DNA from: Rhizobiales bacterium GAS188
Lineage (GTDB): Bacteria; Pseudomonadota; Alphaproteobacteria; Rhizobiales; Beijerinckiaceae
Direction: 5' to 3'
DNA length: 64,000 bases
NCBI GenBank assembly: GCA_900104855.1
Contig: FNSS01000001.1
Location: 62,001 to 126,000, forward strand
Part shown: piece by piece, positions 34,240 to 43,087 of the stretch
Position numbering within the stretch: position 1 is the stretch's first letter
Layout of the letters: every line of letters starts with the position of its first letter
Translations under genes and position numbers: made by a program
Notes under the pieces: model-generated
Databases searched by the model: none
Seen by the model: only the letters and a program-made list of their open reading frames with translations
Told to the model about the DNA's origin: nothing

Positions 34240-34527
34240 ATGACGCGCAAGCCTCTCGTGGTGACCTTATCCGTCGGAGTCGGGACGGCGCTGGCGGTTC
34301 TATTCGGCGCCCCGGTTGAAGCGGGTAGCACGCCGCGCGAGATGGCCATTCACAACGTTATTCCCTCGAAGAAATGCCCAGACATTTTTGCGATCACGGA
34401 AGAGCTAGCGCGCGTTCGCGAGGCCGAGATGCAAATTTGGATCAGGGCAGTCACGGACCCCCAGTATTTTTTCCCGGTAAGCAATATGGCGACGGGCGTG
34501 CGAGCTACCTCCGAATGTCAGCGGTGA
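34240..34527 (+). CDS. Small secreted protein of unknown function
   Basis: 95 aa. A signal peptide (MTRKPLVVTLSVGVGTALAVLFGAPVEA) precedes a 67-residue mature part with two Cys (KKCPDIF, TSECQR) that could pair. AGGGAGGGAG lies about nine bases before the ATG at 34240, so the longer frame from 34108 is rejected. No family is recognised. Confidence 0.6.
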   Translation: MTRKPLVVTLSVGVGTALAVLFGAPVEAGSTPREMAIHNVIPSKKCPDIFAITEELARVREAEMQIWIRAVTDPQYFFPVSNMATGVRATSECQR

Positions 34528-34846
34528 ACAGGCGCGATCCCCGGTAGGATTGGAGCAGCCACGGCGAAAGTTGCCCCCCAGCCCAGCCGTGGTCAGGGCC
34601 CCGCCGGGTTAAACGATTCGCCCCGGTGGGGTCCGCCCTTTCCGCCTCCGTCGTGATGATGTGAAGGATAGCCACGGGACCCCTTGGCCCCAGGTGATCT
34701 GAGCGGTGGCGATATGGGCGATTGCACCAAGCTGCGCGACCTCATCTACCAAATCGTTGGCTACCCGCGCGAGGCGGGGCAAAAGGTCGCAATCGAGGTG
34801 AAGGGACGCCTCTGCACCCGCATGGGCTCGGCTTCAGTGCGTCAGA
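34528..34846. other. About 320 bp without a supported gene, next to tRNA-Phe
   Basis: GC-rich stretch with several short inverted repeats (for example CCCCGCCGGG near 34,604 and CCCCGGTGGGG near 34,621). A frame from 34,684 ends inside the tRNA antisense strand and looks spurious, although its first 40 residues have coding-like composition. It may be debris beside a tRNA gene. Confidence 0.4.
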
Positions 34847-34922
34847 TGGTGCCCAGGGGCGGAATCGAACCACCGACACCGTGATTTTCAGTCACGTGCT
34901 CTACCAACTGAGCTACCTGGGC
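34847..34922 (-). tRNA. tRNA-Phe (anticodon GAA)
   Basis: 76 nt on the minus strand including an encoded CCA. The acceptor stem GCCCAGG pairs with CCTGGGC; the D arm has AGCTCAGTTGGTAGAGC; the anticodon stem CGTGA/TCACG encloses the loop CTGAAAA, giving anticodon GAA (Phe); the T arm reads GGTTCGATTCC. All stems are well formed. Confidence 0.97.
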
Positions 34923-35054
34923 CCGCCGCATCGCCGCGAACGGAAGGACGGCGTATAAGGCCATGGCGCGCGGCTGTCCAGATCGCGCGCGGGCGGGCGA
35001 GGTCATAATCTTCGATTCGAATCTTGCCGCCCCATCTCGCTCGCGGAGGACCGG

Positions 35055-35669
35055 TTGCGCCTGATCGTTTCGGACCTCGCCTGCGAGCGCGGCGGCCGCC
35101 TGCTGTTCTCGGAGCTCAGCTTCACGCTGGAGGCCGGGAACGCCGTGGCGCTCACCGGCGCCAATGGGGCGGGCAAGACGAGCCTCCTCTCCCTCATCGC
35201 CGGCCTTCTCAGGAGCCATGCCGGCGAGATCCGCCTCGAGGATGGGCAGGGCCTGGAGAGCGAAATCCCCGAGGAGGCCCATCTCGTCGGCCATCGCGAC
35301 GGGCTCAAATCCCAGCTCCTGGTGCGCGAGAATCTCGAATTCTGGCAGGCGATGCTCCCCGGCCCGCCTGGCCTGCCACCCGGCCTGACGCCCCTTGCGG
35401 CGCTGGCGCGTCTCGGTCTCGCCCATGTCGAAGGCACGCCCGGCGCCTATCTCTCGGCCGGGCAGCGCCGCCGCGTGGCGCTGGCGCGCCTTCTCGTCGC
35501 CCCGCGCACGCTCTGGCTGCTCGACGAACCGACCGCCGCCCTCGACGCCGCCGCGCGCAAGCTGCTGGCGGGGCTGATGGAGGAGCATCTGGCGACTGGC
35601 GGGCTGATCATCGCCGCCACCCATGAGCCGCTCGGCATCAAGGCGACCGAGATCAGGATCGGCGCATGA
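35055..35669 (+). CDS. ccmA: Heme exporter ATP-binding protein CcmA
   Basis: 204-aa ABC ATPase of the cytochrome c maturation system, acting with CcmB and CcmC to load heme on CcmE. Walker A ALTGANGAGKTSLLSLIAGL, CcmA-type VGHRDGLKSQLLVRENLEFW, signature YLSAGQRRRVALARLL, Walker B LWLLDEPTAALD. The start is TTG at 35055 behind a GGAGGA seven bases upstream. The stop overlaps the ccmB start by four bases. ccmC does not follow. Confidence 0.95.
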   Translation: MRLIVSDLACERGGRLLFSELSFTLEAGNAVALTGANGAGKTSLLSLIAGLLRSHAGEIRLEDGQGLESEIPEEAHLVGHRDGLKSQLLVRENLEFWQAMLPGPPGLPPGLTPLAALARLGLAHVEGTPGAYLSAGQRRRVALARLLVAPRTLWLLDEPTAALDAAARKLLAGLMEEHLATGGLIIAATHEPLGIKATEIRIGA

Positions 35670-36334
35670 GGCACGCCTTGATCGCCCTCATCCGCCGCGA
35701 CCTCAAGCTCGCGACCCGCATCGGCGGCGGCTTCAGCCTCGGCCTCGTCTTCTACCTTGCGCTCGTCGCCATCCTGCCCTTCGCGGTCGGGCCCGATCTC
35801 AATCTCCTGTCGCGCATCGGCCCGGCCATCCTGTGGATCGGAGCACTGCTCGCGACCCTGATCGGGCTCGACCGGCTGTTCCAGGCAGACGAGGAAGACG
35901 GCTCGCTCGACCTCATACGGATGAGCCAGGCCCCGCTCGAGGCCATCGTCGCCGCCAAGAGCCTCGCCCATTGGCTGACGAGCGGCCTGCCGCTGACGGT
36001 CGCGGCGCCGCTCTTCGGGCTGATGCTCGGCATGGAGCCGGCAGCGCTCGCCGGCACGGCCGCAAGCCTCGTGCCGGGCACCCTCGCCTTGACCTTCACG
36101 GGCGCCATCGGCGCCGCCCTGACGGCGAGCCTCAGGCGCGGCGGCATGCTGCTCTCGATCCTGGTCGTGCCGCTCATGGTGCCGACCCTGATCTTCGGTG
36201 TCGCGACGGCCGAGGCGGCGCGCGGCGGCACGCTGTCCTTCGCGACGCCGTTCCTGGCTCTCTGCGCGCTGGCGCTCGCCGCCATCGTCGCCGGCTCGAT
36301 CGCGGCGGCCGCGGCGCTGCGGGCGCGCTCCTGA
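35666..36334 (+). CDS. ccmB: Heme exporter permease CcmB
   Basis: 222 aa with six predicted membrane helices. The N-terminal LIRRDLKLATRIGGGFSLGLVFYLALVAILPFAVGPD and the cytosolic loop LDRLFQADEEDGSLDLIRMSQAPLEAIVAAKSLAHWL are diagnostic for CcmB. It overlaps ccmA by four bases (ATGA). The usual ccmC gene is absent on the right side, where a separate ABC operon begins. Confidence 0.96.
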   Translation: MRHALIALIRRDLKLATRIGGGFSLGLVFYLALVAILPFAVGPDLNLLSRIGPAILWIGALLATLIGLDRLFQADEEDGSLDLIRMSQAPLEAIVAAKSLAHWLTSGLPLTVAAPLFGLMLGMEPAALAGTAASLVPGTLALTFTGAIGAALTASLRRGGMLLSILVVPLMVPTLIFGVATAEAARGGTLSFATPFLALCALALAAIVAGSIAAAAALRARS

Positions 36335-36450
36335 GCCTCGAGAGTTTATTTGTAGACACCTGAATTATACTCTTGCCTTGCCCTCCTCCCAACGACTAGC
36401 CTTGAGCCCGCCAATTCAGGACCAACCTGATGCCAACGATGGGGACGCGC

Positions 36451-37665
36451 ATGACCAGGCTTGATCGACGCGACTTCCTTGCCGGCTCCACTCTCCTCGC
36501 CGCGCTCGGCGCGCCCACCATCGTCAAGGCGCAGGCGGCGACGATCAAGATCGGCGAAGTCAACAGCTACACGGCCCAGCCCGCCTTCCTGAAACCCTAT
36601 CGCCAGGGCTGGGAGCTGGCGCAGGACAAGGTGAACGCGGCGGGCGGCGTGCTCGGTCGCAAGCTCGAAACCGCCTTCCGCGACGATGGCGGCAAGCCGG
36701 AGGATGCGGTGCGCTATGCGGGCGACCTCATCGATTCGGAGAAGGTCGATGTGCTGGCCGGCGGCTTCCTGTCGAATATCGGCCTCGCGCTCGGCGACGT
36801 CGCCAATCAGAGGAAGCGCCTCTACGTCGCTTCCGAGCCGCTCACCGACGCCCTCGTCTGGGGGAAGGGCAACCGCTACACCTTCAGGCTGCGCCCCTCG
36901 ACCTATATGCAGGCCGCCATGCTGGTCGAAGAGGCAGCGAAACTGCCCGCCAAGAAATGGGCCCTCGTCGCTCCGAACTACGAATACGGGCAGTCCGCCA
37001 TTAAATGGTTCAAGGACCTCTTGAAGCGGGCAAAACCCGACGTCGAATTCGTGGTCGAGCAATATCCGGCCTTGGGCAAGATCGACGCCGGGGCCACCAT
37101 CCAGGCGCTCGAGGCCGGCAAGCCAGACGCCATCTTCAACGTGACCTTCGGCGGCGACCTCACCAATTTCGTGCGCCAGGGCACGACGCGCGGCCTGTTC
37201 GAAGGCCGGTCCGTGGTCAGCATGCTGACCGGCGAGCCCGAATATCTCGACCCCCTCGGAGCCGAGGCGCCGGTCGGCTGGATCGTCACCGGCTACCCCT
37301 TCGGCGATCTCAATACGCCCGAGCACGCAGCCTTCCGCGATGCCTATAAGTCGAAATATGGCGAGATGCCCAAGCTCGGCTCGGTGGTCGGCTACGAGAC
37401 CGTGAACTCGATCGCTGCGGCTCTCGCCAAGGCGGGCGCCACCGACAATGAGAAGCTGGTGCAGGCCTTCGAAGGGCTGACGCTCAAGAGCGTCTTCGGC
37501 CCCGTCGAATTCCGGGCCATCGACCATCAGAGCACAATGGGCGCCTTCATCGGCAAGATCGCCGTCAAGGACGGGCGCGGCGTGATGTCGGAGTGGAGCT
37601 ATCGCGACGGCGCCAAATACCTGCCCGGCGATGCCGCCGTGAAGGCGCTGCGTCCGGCGGGGTGA
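36451..37665 (+). CDS. Branched-chain-type ABC transporter substrate-binding protein with Tat-like signal
   Basis: 404 aa, periplasmic. The N-terminus MTRLDRRDFLAGSTLLAALGAPTIVKAQA carries a twin-arginine motif (RRDFLAG) ahead of the hydrophobic segment. The Peripla_BP_6 domain has IKIGEVNSYTAQPAFLKPYRQGWELAQDKVNAAGGVLG and VAPNYEYGQSAIKWFKDLLK. ATG 36430 is in frame; ATG 36451 is chosen for the GGGG close upstream and the compact Tat signal. It is the first gene of a Liv-type operon with a REP-like repeat between it and the permease gene, a layout that usually raises the level of the binding-protein message. Confidence 0.93.
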   Translation: MTRLDRRDFLAGSTLLAALGAPTIVKAQAATIKIGEVNSYTAQPAFLKPYRQGWELAQDKVNAAGGVLGRKLETAFRDDGGKPEDAVRYAGDLIDSEKVDVLAGGFLSNIGLALGDVANQRKRLYVASEPLTDALVWGKGNRYTFRLRPSTYMQAAMLVEEAAKLPAKKWALVAPNYEYGQSAIKWFKDLLKRAKPDVEFVVEQYPALGKIDAGATIQALEAGKPDAIFNVTFGGDLTNFVRQGTTRGLFEGRSVVSMLTGEPEYLDPLGAEAPVGWIVTGYPFGDLNTPEHAAFRDAYKSKYGEMPKLGSVVGYETVNSIAAALAKAGATDNEKLVQAFEGLTLKSVFGPVEFRAIDHQSTMGAFIGKIAVKDGRGVMSEWSYRDGAKYLPGDAAVKALRPAG

Positions 37666-37680
37666 GAGTGCGCTGGTCGC

Positions 37681-37818
37681 CTCTCCTTCTCCCGCTCTTT
37701 CGCGGGAGAAGGTGCCTGAACGGAGTGAGGGCGGATGAGGGGCGCCGGTGAAGCGCTCTACCGTCCCTCATCCGCCTCGGCTTCGCCTCGGCACCTTCTC
37801 CCGCAAGCGGGAGAAGGA
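37681..37818. repeat. REP-like palindromic element, copy 2 (inside the Liv-type operon)
   Basis: Full-length copy: CTTCTCCCGCTCTTTCGCGGGAGAAGG hairpin, a central palindrome around GGATGAGGGGCGCC / CCGTCCCTCATCC, then CTCGGCACC and a second hairpin CTTCTCCCGCAAGCGGGAGAAGG. The terminal GGGAGAAGGA runs directly into the start codon of the permease gene, so the repeat itself supplies its Shine-Dalgarno-like sequence. Confidence 0.92.
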
Positions 37819-39708
37819 ATGCGCACATATGGTGTGACCTTGCAGGTCGACATCCTCGTCATTCAGGCGCTGAACGGGCTCGCCACCGCCTCCTCGCTCT
37901 TTCTCGTGGCGTCGGGCCTGTCGATCATCTTCGGCGTCACGCGGGTGGTGAATTTCGCGCATGGCTCCTTCTACATGCTCGGCGCCTATATCGCGGTCAG
38001 CCTGACGCAGCGCCTGGCGGGCCTCGGCGCCTTCGGCTTCTGGGGTTCGCTCATCATCGCGGCGCTCGCCGTCGGCCTCATCGGCGTCCTGGTCGAGACG
38101 CTGATCCTGCGCCGCCTCAACCGGGCGCCCGAGCTCTATCCGCTGCTCGCGACCTTCGGCGTGGTGCTCATCGTCCAGGACGCGGCGCTCGCCATCTGGG
38201 GTCCGGAGGACCTGCTCGGCCCGCGCGCGCCGGGCTTAAGCGGCTTCATCACCATCCTGGGCAGCCGCTTTCCGGTCTACGAGCTCGCTTTGATCGTCGC
38301 CGGTCCTGCCCTGCTCGGCCTGCTCTTCCTGGTCTTCCGCCGCACCCGCTTCGGCCTGCTGGTGCGCGCCGCGACCCAGGACCGCGAGATGGTGGGCGCG
38401 CTCGGCATCGATGAGCGGCGCCTGTTCTCGAGCGTCTTCTTCCTCGGGGCTTGCCTCGCCGGCCTCGGCGGGGCGCTGCAGCTGCCGCGCGAGGCCGTCA
38501 ATCTCAACATGGACATCTCGGTCGTGGTCGAGGCCTTCGTGGTGGTGGTGGTCGGCGGGCTCGGCAGCCTCGTCGGCGCCTATGTGGCGGCGGTGCTGAT
38601 CGGAGTGATCCAGGCCTTCGGCATTTTGCTTCTTCCCAAGATCACCCTCGTCCTGGTCTTCCTGGTGATGGGCGTCGTGCTCGCGGTCAGGCCCTATGGC
38701 CTCTTCGGCCGCCAGGGCGCAGCCGAAGCGCCGCGCGAATCCGGCACCGAGGTGATGCCGGGCCCGCTGTCGCCGGCCTTGCGCGTCCTTGCCGCCCTCG
38801 CAATCGCGGCGATCGCCGCCATGCCGCTTTTCGCCGGCGATTATCCGATGGGCCTCATCACCGAGCTCCTGATCCTCGCGGTCTTTGCCGCCTCGCTGCA
38901 TCTCTTGATGGGGCTCGGCGGCATGGCCTCCTTCGGTCACGCCGCCTGGTTCGGCATCGGCGCCTACGGGGCGGCGCTCGCCCTGAAATCCATGCAGCTA
39001 CCGATGCCGGTTGCGCTCATCGGCGCGCCGCTCGCCGCCTGTTTCTGCGGCCTCCTCGCGGGCTGGCTCTGCGTGCGGCTGTCGGGCGTCTATCTCGCCA
39101 TGTTGTCGCTTGCCGTCGCCCAGATCGCCTGGGCCACCTCCTTCCAATGGGTCGAGCTCACCGGCGGCGATAACGGCATTCTCGGCGTCTGGCCCATGCC
39201 GGCTTTCGCGTCGAAGGGCGCCTATCTCATCATGACGCTCGCCGTCTCGGCGCTGGCGCTCGCGGCACTACGCGTCATCGCCTTCTCGCCCTTCGGCTAT
39301 GCGTTGCGGGCGGCGCGCGACAATTCCCGCCGCGCCGAAGCCTCCGGCATCGATGTGCGGCGCGTGCAATGGATGGGCTTCGTCCTCGCGGCCGGCTTCG
39401 CTGGCCTCGCGGGTGGTCTCTACGCCTTCGCCAAGGGCTCCGTCTTCCCGACCTATCTCGCCATCGGCAAATCCGTCGATGCCCTGATCATGGTGCTGCT
39501 CGGCGGTATCGGCTCGCTGACCGGGCCGGTGATCGGCGCCTTCGCGTTCGGCGGATTGGAGGCGGAGCTGATGGCGCGCCTGCCCTATTGGCGGGCCCTG
39601 CTCGGCCTCGTCATCCTGGCTCTCGTGCTCGCGGCTCCGACCGGCATAACCGGCCTCGTGTCGCGCGCCTTCGCGACGCGTTGGCGCCGCGCCGCCTCGC
39701 CCGCATGA
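37819..39708 (+). CDS. Fused LivH-LivM branched-chain-type ABC permease
   Basis: 629 aa, inner membrane. The first half is LivH (ASSLFLVASGLSIIFGVTRVVNFAHGSFYMLGAY, ATQDREMVGALGIDERRLFSSVFFLGACLAGLGGAL), the second half is LivM (LLMGLGGMASFGHAAWFGIGAYGAALAL, LRAARDNSRRAEASGIDVRRVQWMGFVLAAGFAGLAGGLYA). The two are joined by a short linker (GQGAAEAPRESG-type) rather than encoded separately. The ATG at 37819 is chosen at the end of the REP-derived GGAGAAGGA; GTG 37834 is an alternative. Its stop overlaps the livG-like start (ATGA). Confidence 0.93.
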   Translation: MRTYGVTLQVDILVIQALNGLATASSLFLVASGLSIIFGVTRVVNFAHGSFYMLGAYIAVSLTQRLAGLGAFGFWGSLIIAALAVGLIGVLVETLILRRLNRAPELYPLLATFGVVLIVQDAALAIWGPEDLLGPRAPGLSGFITILGSRFPVYELALIVAGPALLGLLFLVFRRTRFGLLVRAATQDREMVGALGIDERRLFSSVFFLGACLAGLGGALQLPREAVNLNMDISVVVEAFVVVVVGGLGSLVGAYVAAVLIGVIQAFGILLLPKITLVLVFLVMGVVLAVRPYGLFGRQGAAEAPRESGTEVMPGPLSPALRVLAALAIAAIAAMPLFAGDYPMGLITELLILAVFAASLHLLMGLGGMASFGHAAWFGIGAYGAALALKSMQLPMPVALIGAPLAACFCGLLAGWLCVRLSGVYLAMLSLAVAQIAWATSFQWVELTGGDNGILGVWPMPAFASKGAYLIMTLAVSALALAALRVIAFSPFGYALRAARDNSRRAEASGIDVRRVQWMGFVLAAGFAGLAGGLYAFAKGSVFPTYLAIGKSVDALIMVLLGGIGSLTGPVIGAFAFGGLEAELMARLPYWRALLGLVILALVLAAPTGITGLVSRAFATRWRRAASPA

Positions 39709-40469
39709 CGAGCGCCGTCCTCGCGGTCGAAGGGCTGGTGAAGCGCTTCCACGGCGTCGAGGCGGTGCGCGGCGTCAGCCTCGAGGTCGCTGCCGGTGAG
39801 GCTGTGGCGCTGATCGGGCCGAACGGCGCCGGCAAAACCACCTGCTTCAACCTGATCGGCGGCCAGCTCAAGCCCGATGCCGGGCGCATCAGGCTCGATG
39901 CCGAGGACGTCACCGGCACGGCGCCACGCCTGTTATGGCAGCGCGGCGTCGCCCGCACCTTCCAGATCACCGCGGCCTTCACCTCGATGACGGTGCGCGA
40001 GAATGTCCAGATCGCCCTCAACGCCAAAGCGCAGCGCATCTGGCACGTCGCCGGCCGCATGAGCGCGCGCTTTCGCGAGGAGGCCGACGAGATCCTGTCG
40101 CGGGTCGGGATGCGCGAGCAGGCCGAGCGACCTTGCGCCATCCTCGCCTATGGGGATCTCAAGCGCATCGAGCTCGCCATCGCGCTCGCCGGCAAGCCGC
40201 GCCTGCTGCTGATGGACGAGCCGACGGCCGGCATGGCGCCCGGCGAACGCATCCAGCTCATGGCGCTCGCCGCCAACCTCGCCAAGCGCGAGGGCATCGC
40301 GGTGCTGTTCACCGAGCACGACATGGATGTGGTGTTCGCCCATGCGGACCGCATCATCGTGCTCGACCGCGGCGCCATCCTGGCCGAAGGCAAGCCCGAG
40401 GCGATCCGCGCCGATCCCGCGGTGCGCGCCGTCTATCTCGGCGCCGGCCTCGCCTCGGGAGGCCATTGA
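39705..40469 (+). CDS. Branched-chain-type ABC transporter ATPase (LivG-like)
   Basis: 254 aa. Walker A GPNGAGKTTCFNLIGG, LivG-type signature ILAYGDLKRIELAIAL in place of the classical LSGGQ, and Walker B RLLLMDEPTAGMAPGE; switch His in VLFTEHDMDVVF. The stop TGA overlaps the start of the LivF-like gene by one base. It powers import through the fused permease. Confidence 0.95.
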   Translation: MTSAVLAVEGLVKRFHGVEAVRGVSLEVAAGEAVALIGPNGAGKTTCFNLIGGQLKPDAGRIRLDAEDVTGTAPRLLWQRGVARTFQITAAFTSMTVRENVQIALNAKAQRIWHVAGRMSARFREEADEILSRVGMREQAERPCAILAYGDLKRIELAIALAGKPRLLLMDEPTAGMAPGERIQLMALAANLAKREGIAVLFTEHDMDVVFAHADRIIVLDRGAILAEGKPEAIRADPAVRAVYLGAGLASGGH

Positions 40470-41218
40470 TGCAGGCCGCCTCGCAAGACTCCCCTATGCT
40501 GCAAGACGCCCCGATGCTTGCGGTCGAGGCGCTCGACGTTTTCTACGGCCGCGCCAAGATCCTGCATGGCGTTTCTTTCGCGGCGCGGGCCGGGGAGATC
40601 GTGGCGCTCGCCGGGCGCAACGGGGCGGGTAAATCGACGACGCTGAAAGCGATCATCGGTCTCGTCGCCCCGGCCGCGGGCCGTATCGCCTTCGAAGGCA
40701 GCGAGATCGCGGGGCTTGCAGCCTATCGCATCGCGCGCCTCGGCGTCGGCTATGTGCCGGAGGAGCGGCGCATCTTCACCGATCTCACGGTCGCCGAAAA
40801 CCTCGCGGTCGGCGCGCGGCCGCCGGCCGATGGGCGCGCGCCCTGGAGCGTCGATCGCCTCGTCGCGCTCTTCCCCAATCTCGGGCGCTCGCTCAGTCGC
40901 TCGGCCGGGCAGCTCTCGGGCGGCGAGCAGCAGATGCTGACCATCGCCCGGACGCTGATGGGCAATCCGCGCCTGATCCTGATCGACGAGCCTTCGGAAG
41001 GCCTCGCCCCGGTGATCGTCGAGGAGATGATCAAGGCGCTCAAGGCGCTGAAAGAGGAAAAGCTCACCCTGATCGTCTCCGAGCAGAACCTCGCATTCGC
41101 CGCCGCCATCGCCGACAGCGTGGTGCTGCTCGAGCGCGGCGTGATCCGCCATACCGGGCCGATGGCCGGCCTGATGGCTGACGAAGAGCTGCGCATGCGC
41201 TATCTCGCGGTGTCGTGA
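40469..41218 (+). CDS. Branched-chain-type ABC transporter ATPase (LivF-like)
   Basis: 249 aa. Walker A GRNGAGKSTTLKAIIGL, signature QLSGGEQQMLTIARTLM, Walker B RLILIDEPSEGLAP, and YVPEERRIFTDLTVAENL typical of LivF. It completes the ABC cassette binding protein-permease-LivG-LivF, all on the plus strand with overlapping or adjoining codons. The substrate is not determinable, but neighbouring ThDP and SDR genes suggest an oxo-acid or aromatic acid. Confidence 0.95.
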   Translation: MQAASQDSPMLQDAPMLAVEALDVFYGRAKILHGVSFAARAGEIVALAGRNGAGKSTTLKAIIGLVAPAAGRIAFEGSEIAGLAAYRIARLGVGYVPEERRIFTDLTVAENLAVGARPPADGRAPWSVDRLVALFPNLGRSLSRSAGQLSGGEQQMLTIARTLMGNPRLILIDEPSEGLAPVIVEEMIKALKALKEEKLTLIVSEQNLAFAAAIADSVVLLERGVIRHTGPMAGLMADEELRMRYLAVS

Positions 41219-41250
41219 CATCAACGCCACCGCAACGGACCATTCCTCGC

Positions 41251-42165
41251 ATGACTTCCAGAACCGCGACGCTCATCGGCTGCGGCGCCATCGCGCTCTG
41301 GGCGCTGCTCGCCATGCTCACCGCCGCGACCGGCAAGATCCCGCCCTTCCAGCTCGCCGCCATGACCTTCGCGATCGCCGGCGGGGTCGGCGTCGCAAGC
41401 TTCGTCATGCGGCCAGGTGCGGCACGCGCCTTGCGGCAACGGCCCGTGGTCTGGCTGGTCGGGGTCGGCGGGTTGTTCGGCTATCACGCACTCTATTTCG
41501 CGGCCCTGCGTCTCGCCCCGCCGGCCGAGGCCGGGCTGATCGCTTATCTGTGGCCGCTCTTGATCGTGCTGTTCTCGGCCTTCCTGCCGGGCGAGGCGCT
41601 GCGCCCGGCCCATATCGTCGGGACACTGCTCGGCCTCGCCGGCGTCATCGTTCTGATCGGCATGCGCAGCGGCGGCCTGTCGCTACGCATGGAGGCGCTG
41701 CCCGGCTATCTGCTGGCGCTCGGCTGCGCCTTCGTCTGGTCGGGCTATTCGGTGCTGTCGCGGCGCTTCGGTCACGTGCCGACCGATGCGGTCGCGGGCT
41801 TCTGCCTCGCCACCGCGCTTCTCGCCGCCCTCTGCCATCTCGTTTTCGAGGAGACGCTCTGGCCCGCCGGCGCGACCCAATGGCTCGCGGTCCTGGCGCT
41901 CGGGATCGGGCCGGTCGGTCTAGCCTTCTATCTATGGGATATCGGCGTCAAGAAGGGGGATCTGCGCTTCCTCGGCGTCGCCTCCTATGCCTCCCCGCCC
42001 CTCTCGACCCTGATCCTGGTGCTCACCGGCTTCGCGGAGGCCGGCTGGAGCCTCGCGGTCGCCGCGGCGCTGATCGTCGGCGGCGCCATCATCGCCGGAG
42101 GCGCGGGACGCAAGCGAAAAGCCCAGATTCCCGCCGGCGCCGAATTGCAGGACCGGGCGTCTTGA
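41251..42165 (+). CDS. EamA-domain (DMT) exporter
   Basis: 304 aa with ten predicted membrane helices in two EamA repeats: ALWALLAMLTAATGKIPPFQLAAMTFAIAGGVG, PAEAGLIAYLWPLLIVLFSAFL in the first half and LPGYLLALGCAFVWSGYSVLSRRFG in the second. It resembles the aromatic amino acid exporter YddG. The ATG at 41251 gives the family start; a GTG at 41215 would overlap the LivF gene. It probably exports an amino acid or a small metabolite. Confidence 0.85.
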   Translation: MTSRTATLIGCGAIALWALLAMLTAATGKIPPFQLAAMTFAIAGGVGVASFVMRPGAARALRQRPVVWLVGVGGLFGYHALYFAALRLAPPAEAGLIAYLWPLLIVLFSAFLPGEALRPAHIVGTLLGLAGVIVLIGMRSGGLSLRMEALPGYLLALGCAFVWSGYSVLSRRFGHVPTDAVAGFCLATALLAALCHLVFEETLWPAGATQWLAVLALGIGPVGLAFYLWDIGVKKGDLRFLGVASYASPPLSTLILVLTGFAEAGWSLAVAAALIVGGAIIAGGAGRKRKAQIPAGAELQDRAS

Positions 42166-42228
42166 CGGGGTGTGAGGAGCGCGCAGACTGGAGGCACAGG
42201 CGCCTTCCTGCAAGATGATCGGCACGAC

Positions 42229-43005
42229 ATGACCTCACCCTCCCCTTTCGACCTCTCGGGCCGCGTGGCGCTGGTCACCGGCGCCTCCTCCGGGCTCGGC
42301 CGCCGCTTCGCGCTCGTGCTGGCGCGCCATGGCGCGAAGCTGGTCACGGTGGCGCGCCGCAAGGAGCGTCTCGAAGAGCTGGTCGGCGAGATCGCGGCAG
42401 CAGGTGGCGAGGCGCTGGCGGTCGCGGCTGATGTCGTCGAACGCGCGCAGATGGTGCGTGCCTTTGACGAAGCGCAGACGAAGTTCGGGCCCGTCACCAT
42501 CCTGGTCAACAATGCCGGCATCGCCCGGCCGGGCTCCTTCCTCGGCCTGAAGGAACCGGACTGGCGCTCGACGCTCGACATCAATCTCGACGCCGTGGTG
42601 TTCACGGCGCAGGAGGCGGCGCGGCGCATGGCGGCTGCCGGCGGCGGCGCCATCGTCAACATCGCTTCAGTCCTCGCCTTCGGAGTGCAGAAGGGCAATC
42701 TCGCCTATGCGGTGTCGAAGGCCGCCGTCATGCAGGCGACGCGCGCCATGGCGCTGGAGCTCGCGCCCAAGGGGGTGCGTGTCAATGCCATCGCGCCGGG
42801 CTATTTCTCGACCGAGATCAACGCCGACTATCTCGCCTCCCCACAGGGCGAATCCATGCGGCGCGCCATCCCCATGGGGCGCTTCGGCCAGGAGGGCGAG
42901 CTCGACGGCGCCCTGCTGCTCCTCGCCTCGAACGCCGGGAGCTTCATCACCGGCACCACGATCGTGGTCGATGGCGGCCATCTGCTGGCGGTCGCGGAGC
43001 GGTAG
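42229..43005 (+). CDS. Short-chain dehydrogenase/reductase (SDR)
   Basis: 258 aa. NAD(P)-binding TGASSGLGRRFA, NNAGIARPG, catalytic Ser in NIASVLAFG and YAVSKAAVMQA (YxxxK), C-terminal FITGTTIVVDGGHLL. Classical SDR length. It lies between the EamA exporter and the ThDP enzyme, on the same strand. It could reduce or oxidise the aldehyde or alcohol product of the neighbouring decarboxylase; this is inference. Confidence 0.93.
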   Translation: MTSPSPFDLSGRVALVTGASSGLGRRFALVLARHGAKLVTVARRKERLEELVGEIAAAGGEALAVAADVVERAQMVRAFDEAQTKFGPVTILVNNAGIARPGSFLGLKEPDWRSTLDINLDAVVFTAQEAARRMAAAGGGAIVNIASVLAFGVQKGNLAYAVSKAAVMQATRAMALELAPKGVRVNAIAPGYFSTEINADYLASPQGESMRRAIPMGRFGQEGELDGALLLLASNAGSFITGTTIVVDGGHLLAVAER

Positions 43006-43087
43006 GCGCGGCTCTCATTTCGCCTGCCGGCCGATTGCCATAAGGTGCGGGCGCCCGACGAAACTCCCAGACAGACAATGGCCAGAC

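Noticed and set aside
34684-34884. Small frame ending in VPRGGIEPPTP next to tRNA-Phe
   Set aside because: The ending is the well-known artefact of translating across the antisense strand of a tRNA gene. The first 40 residues have no recognised family.
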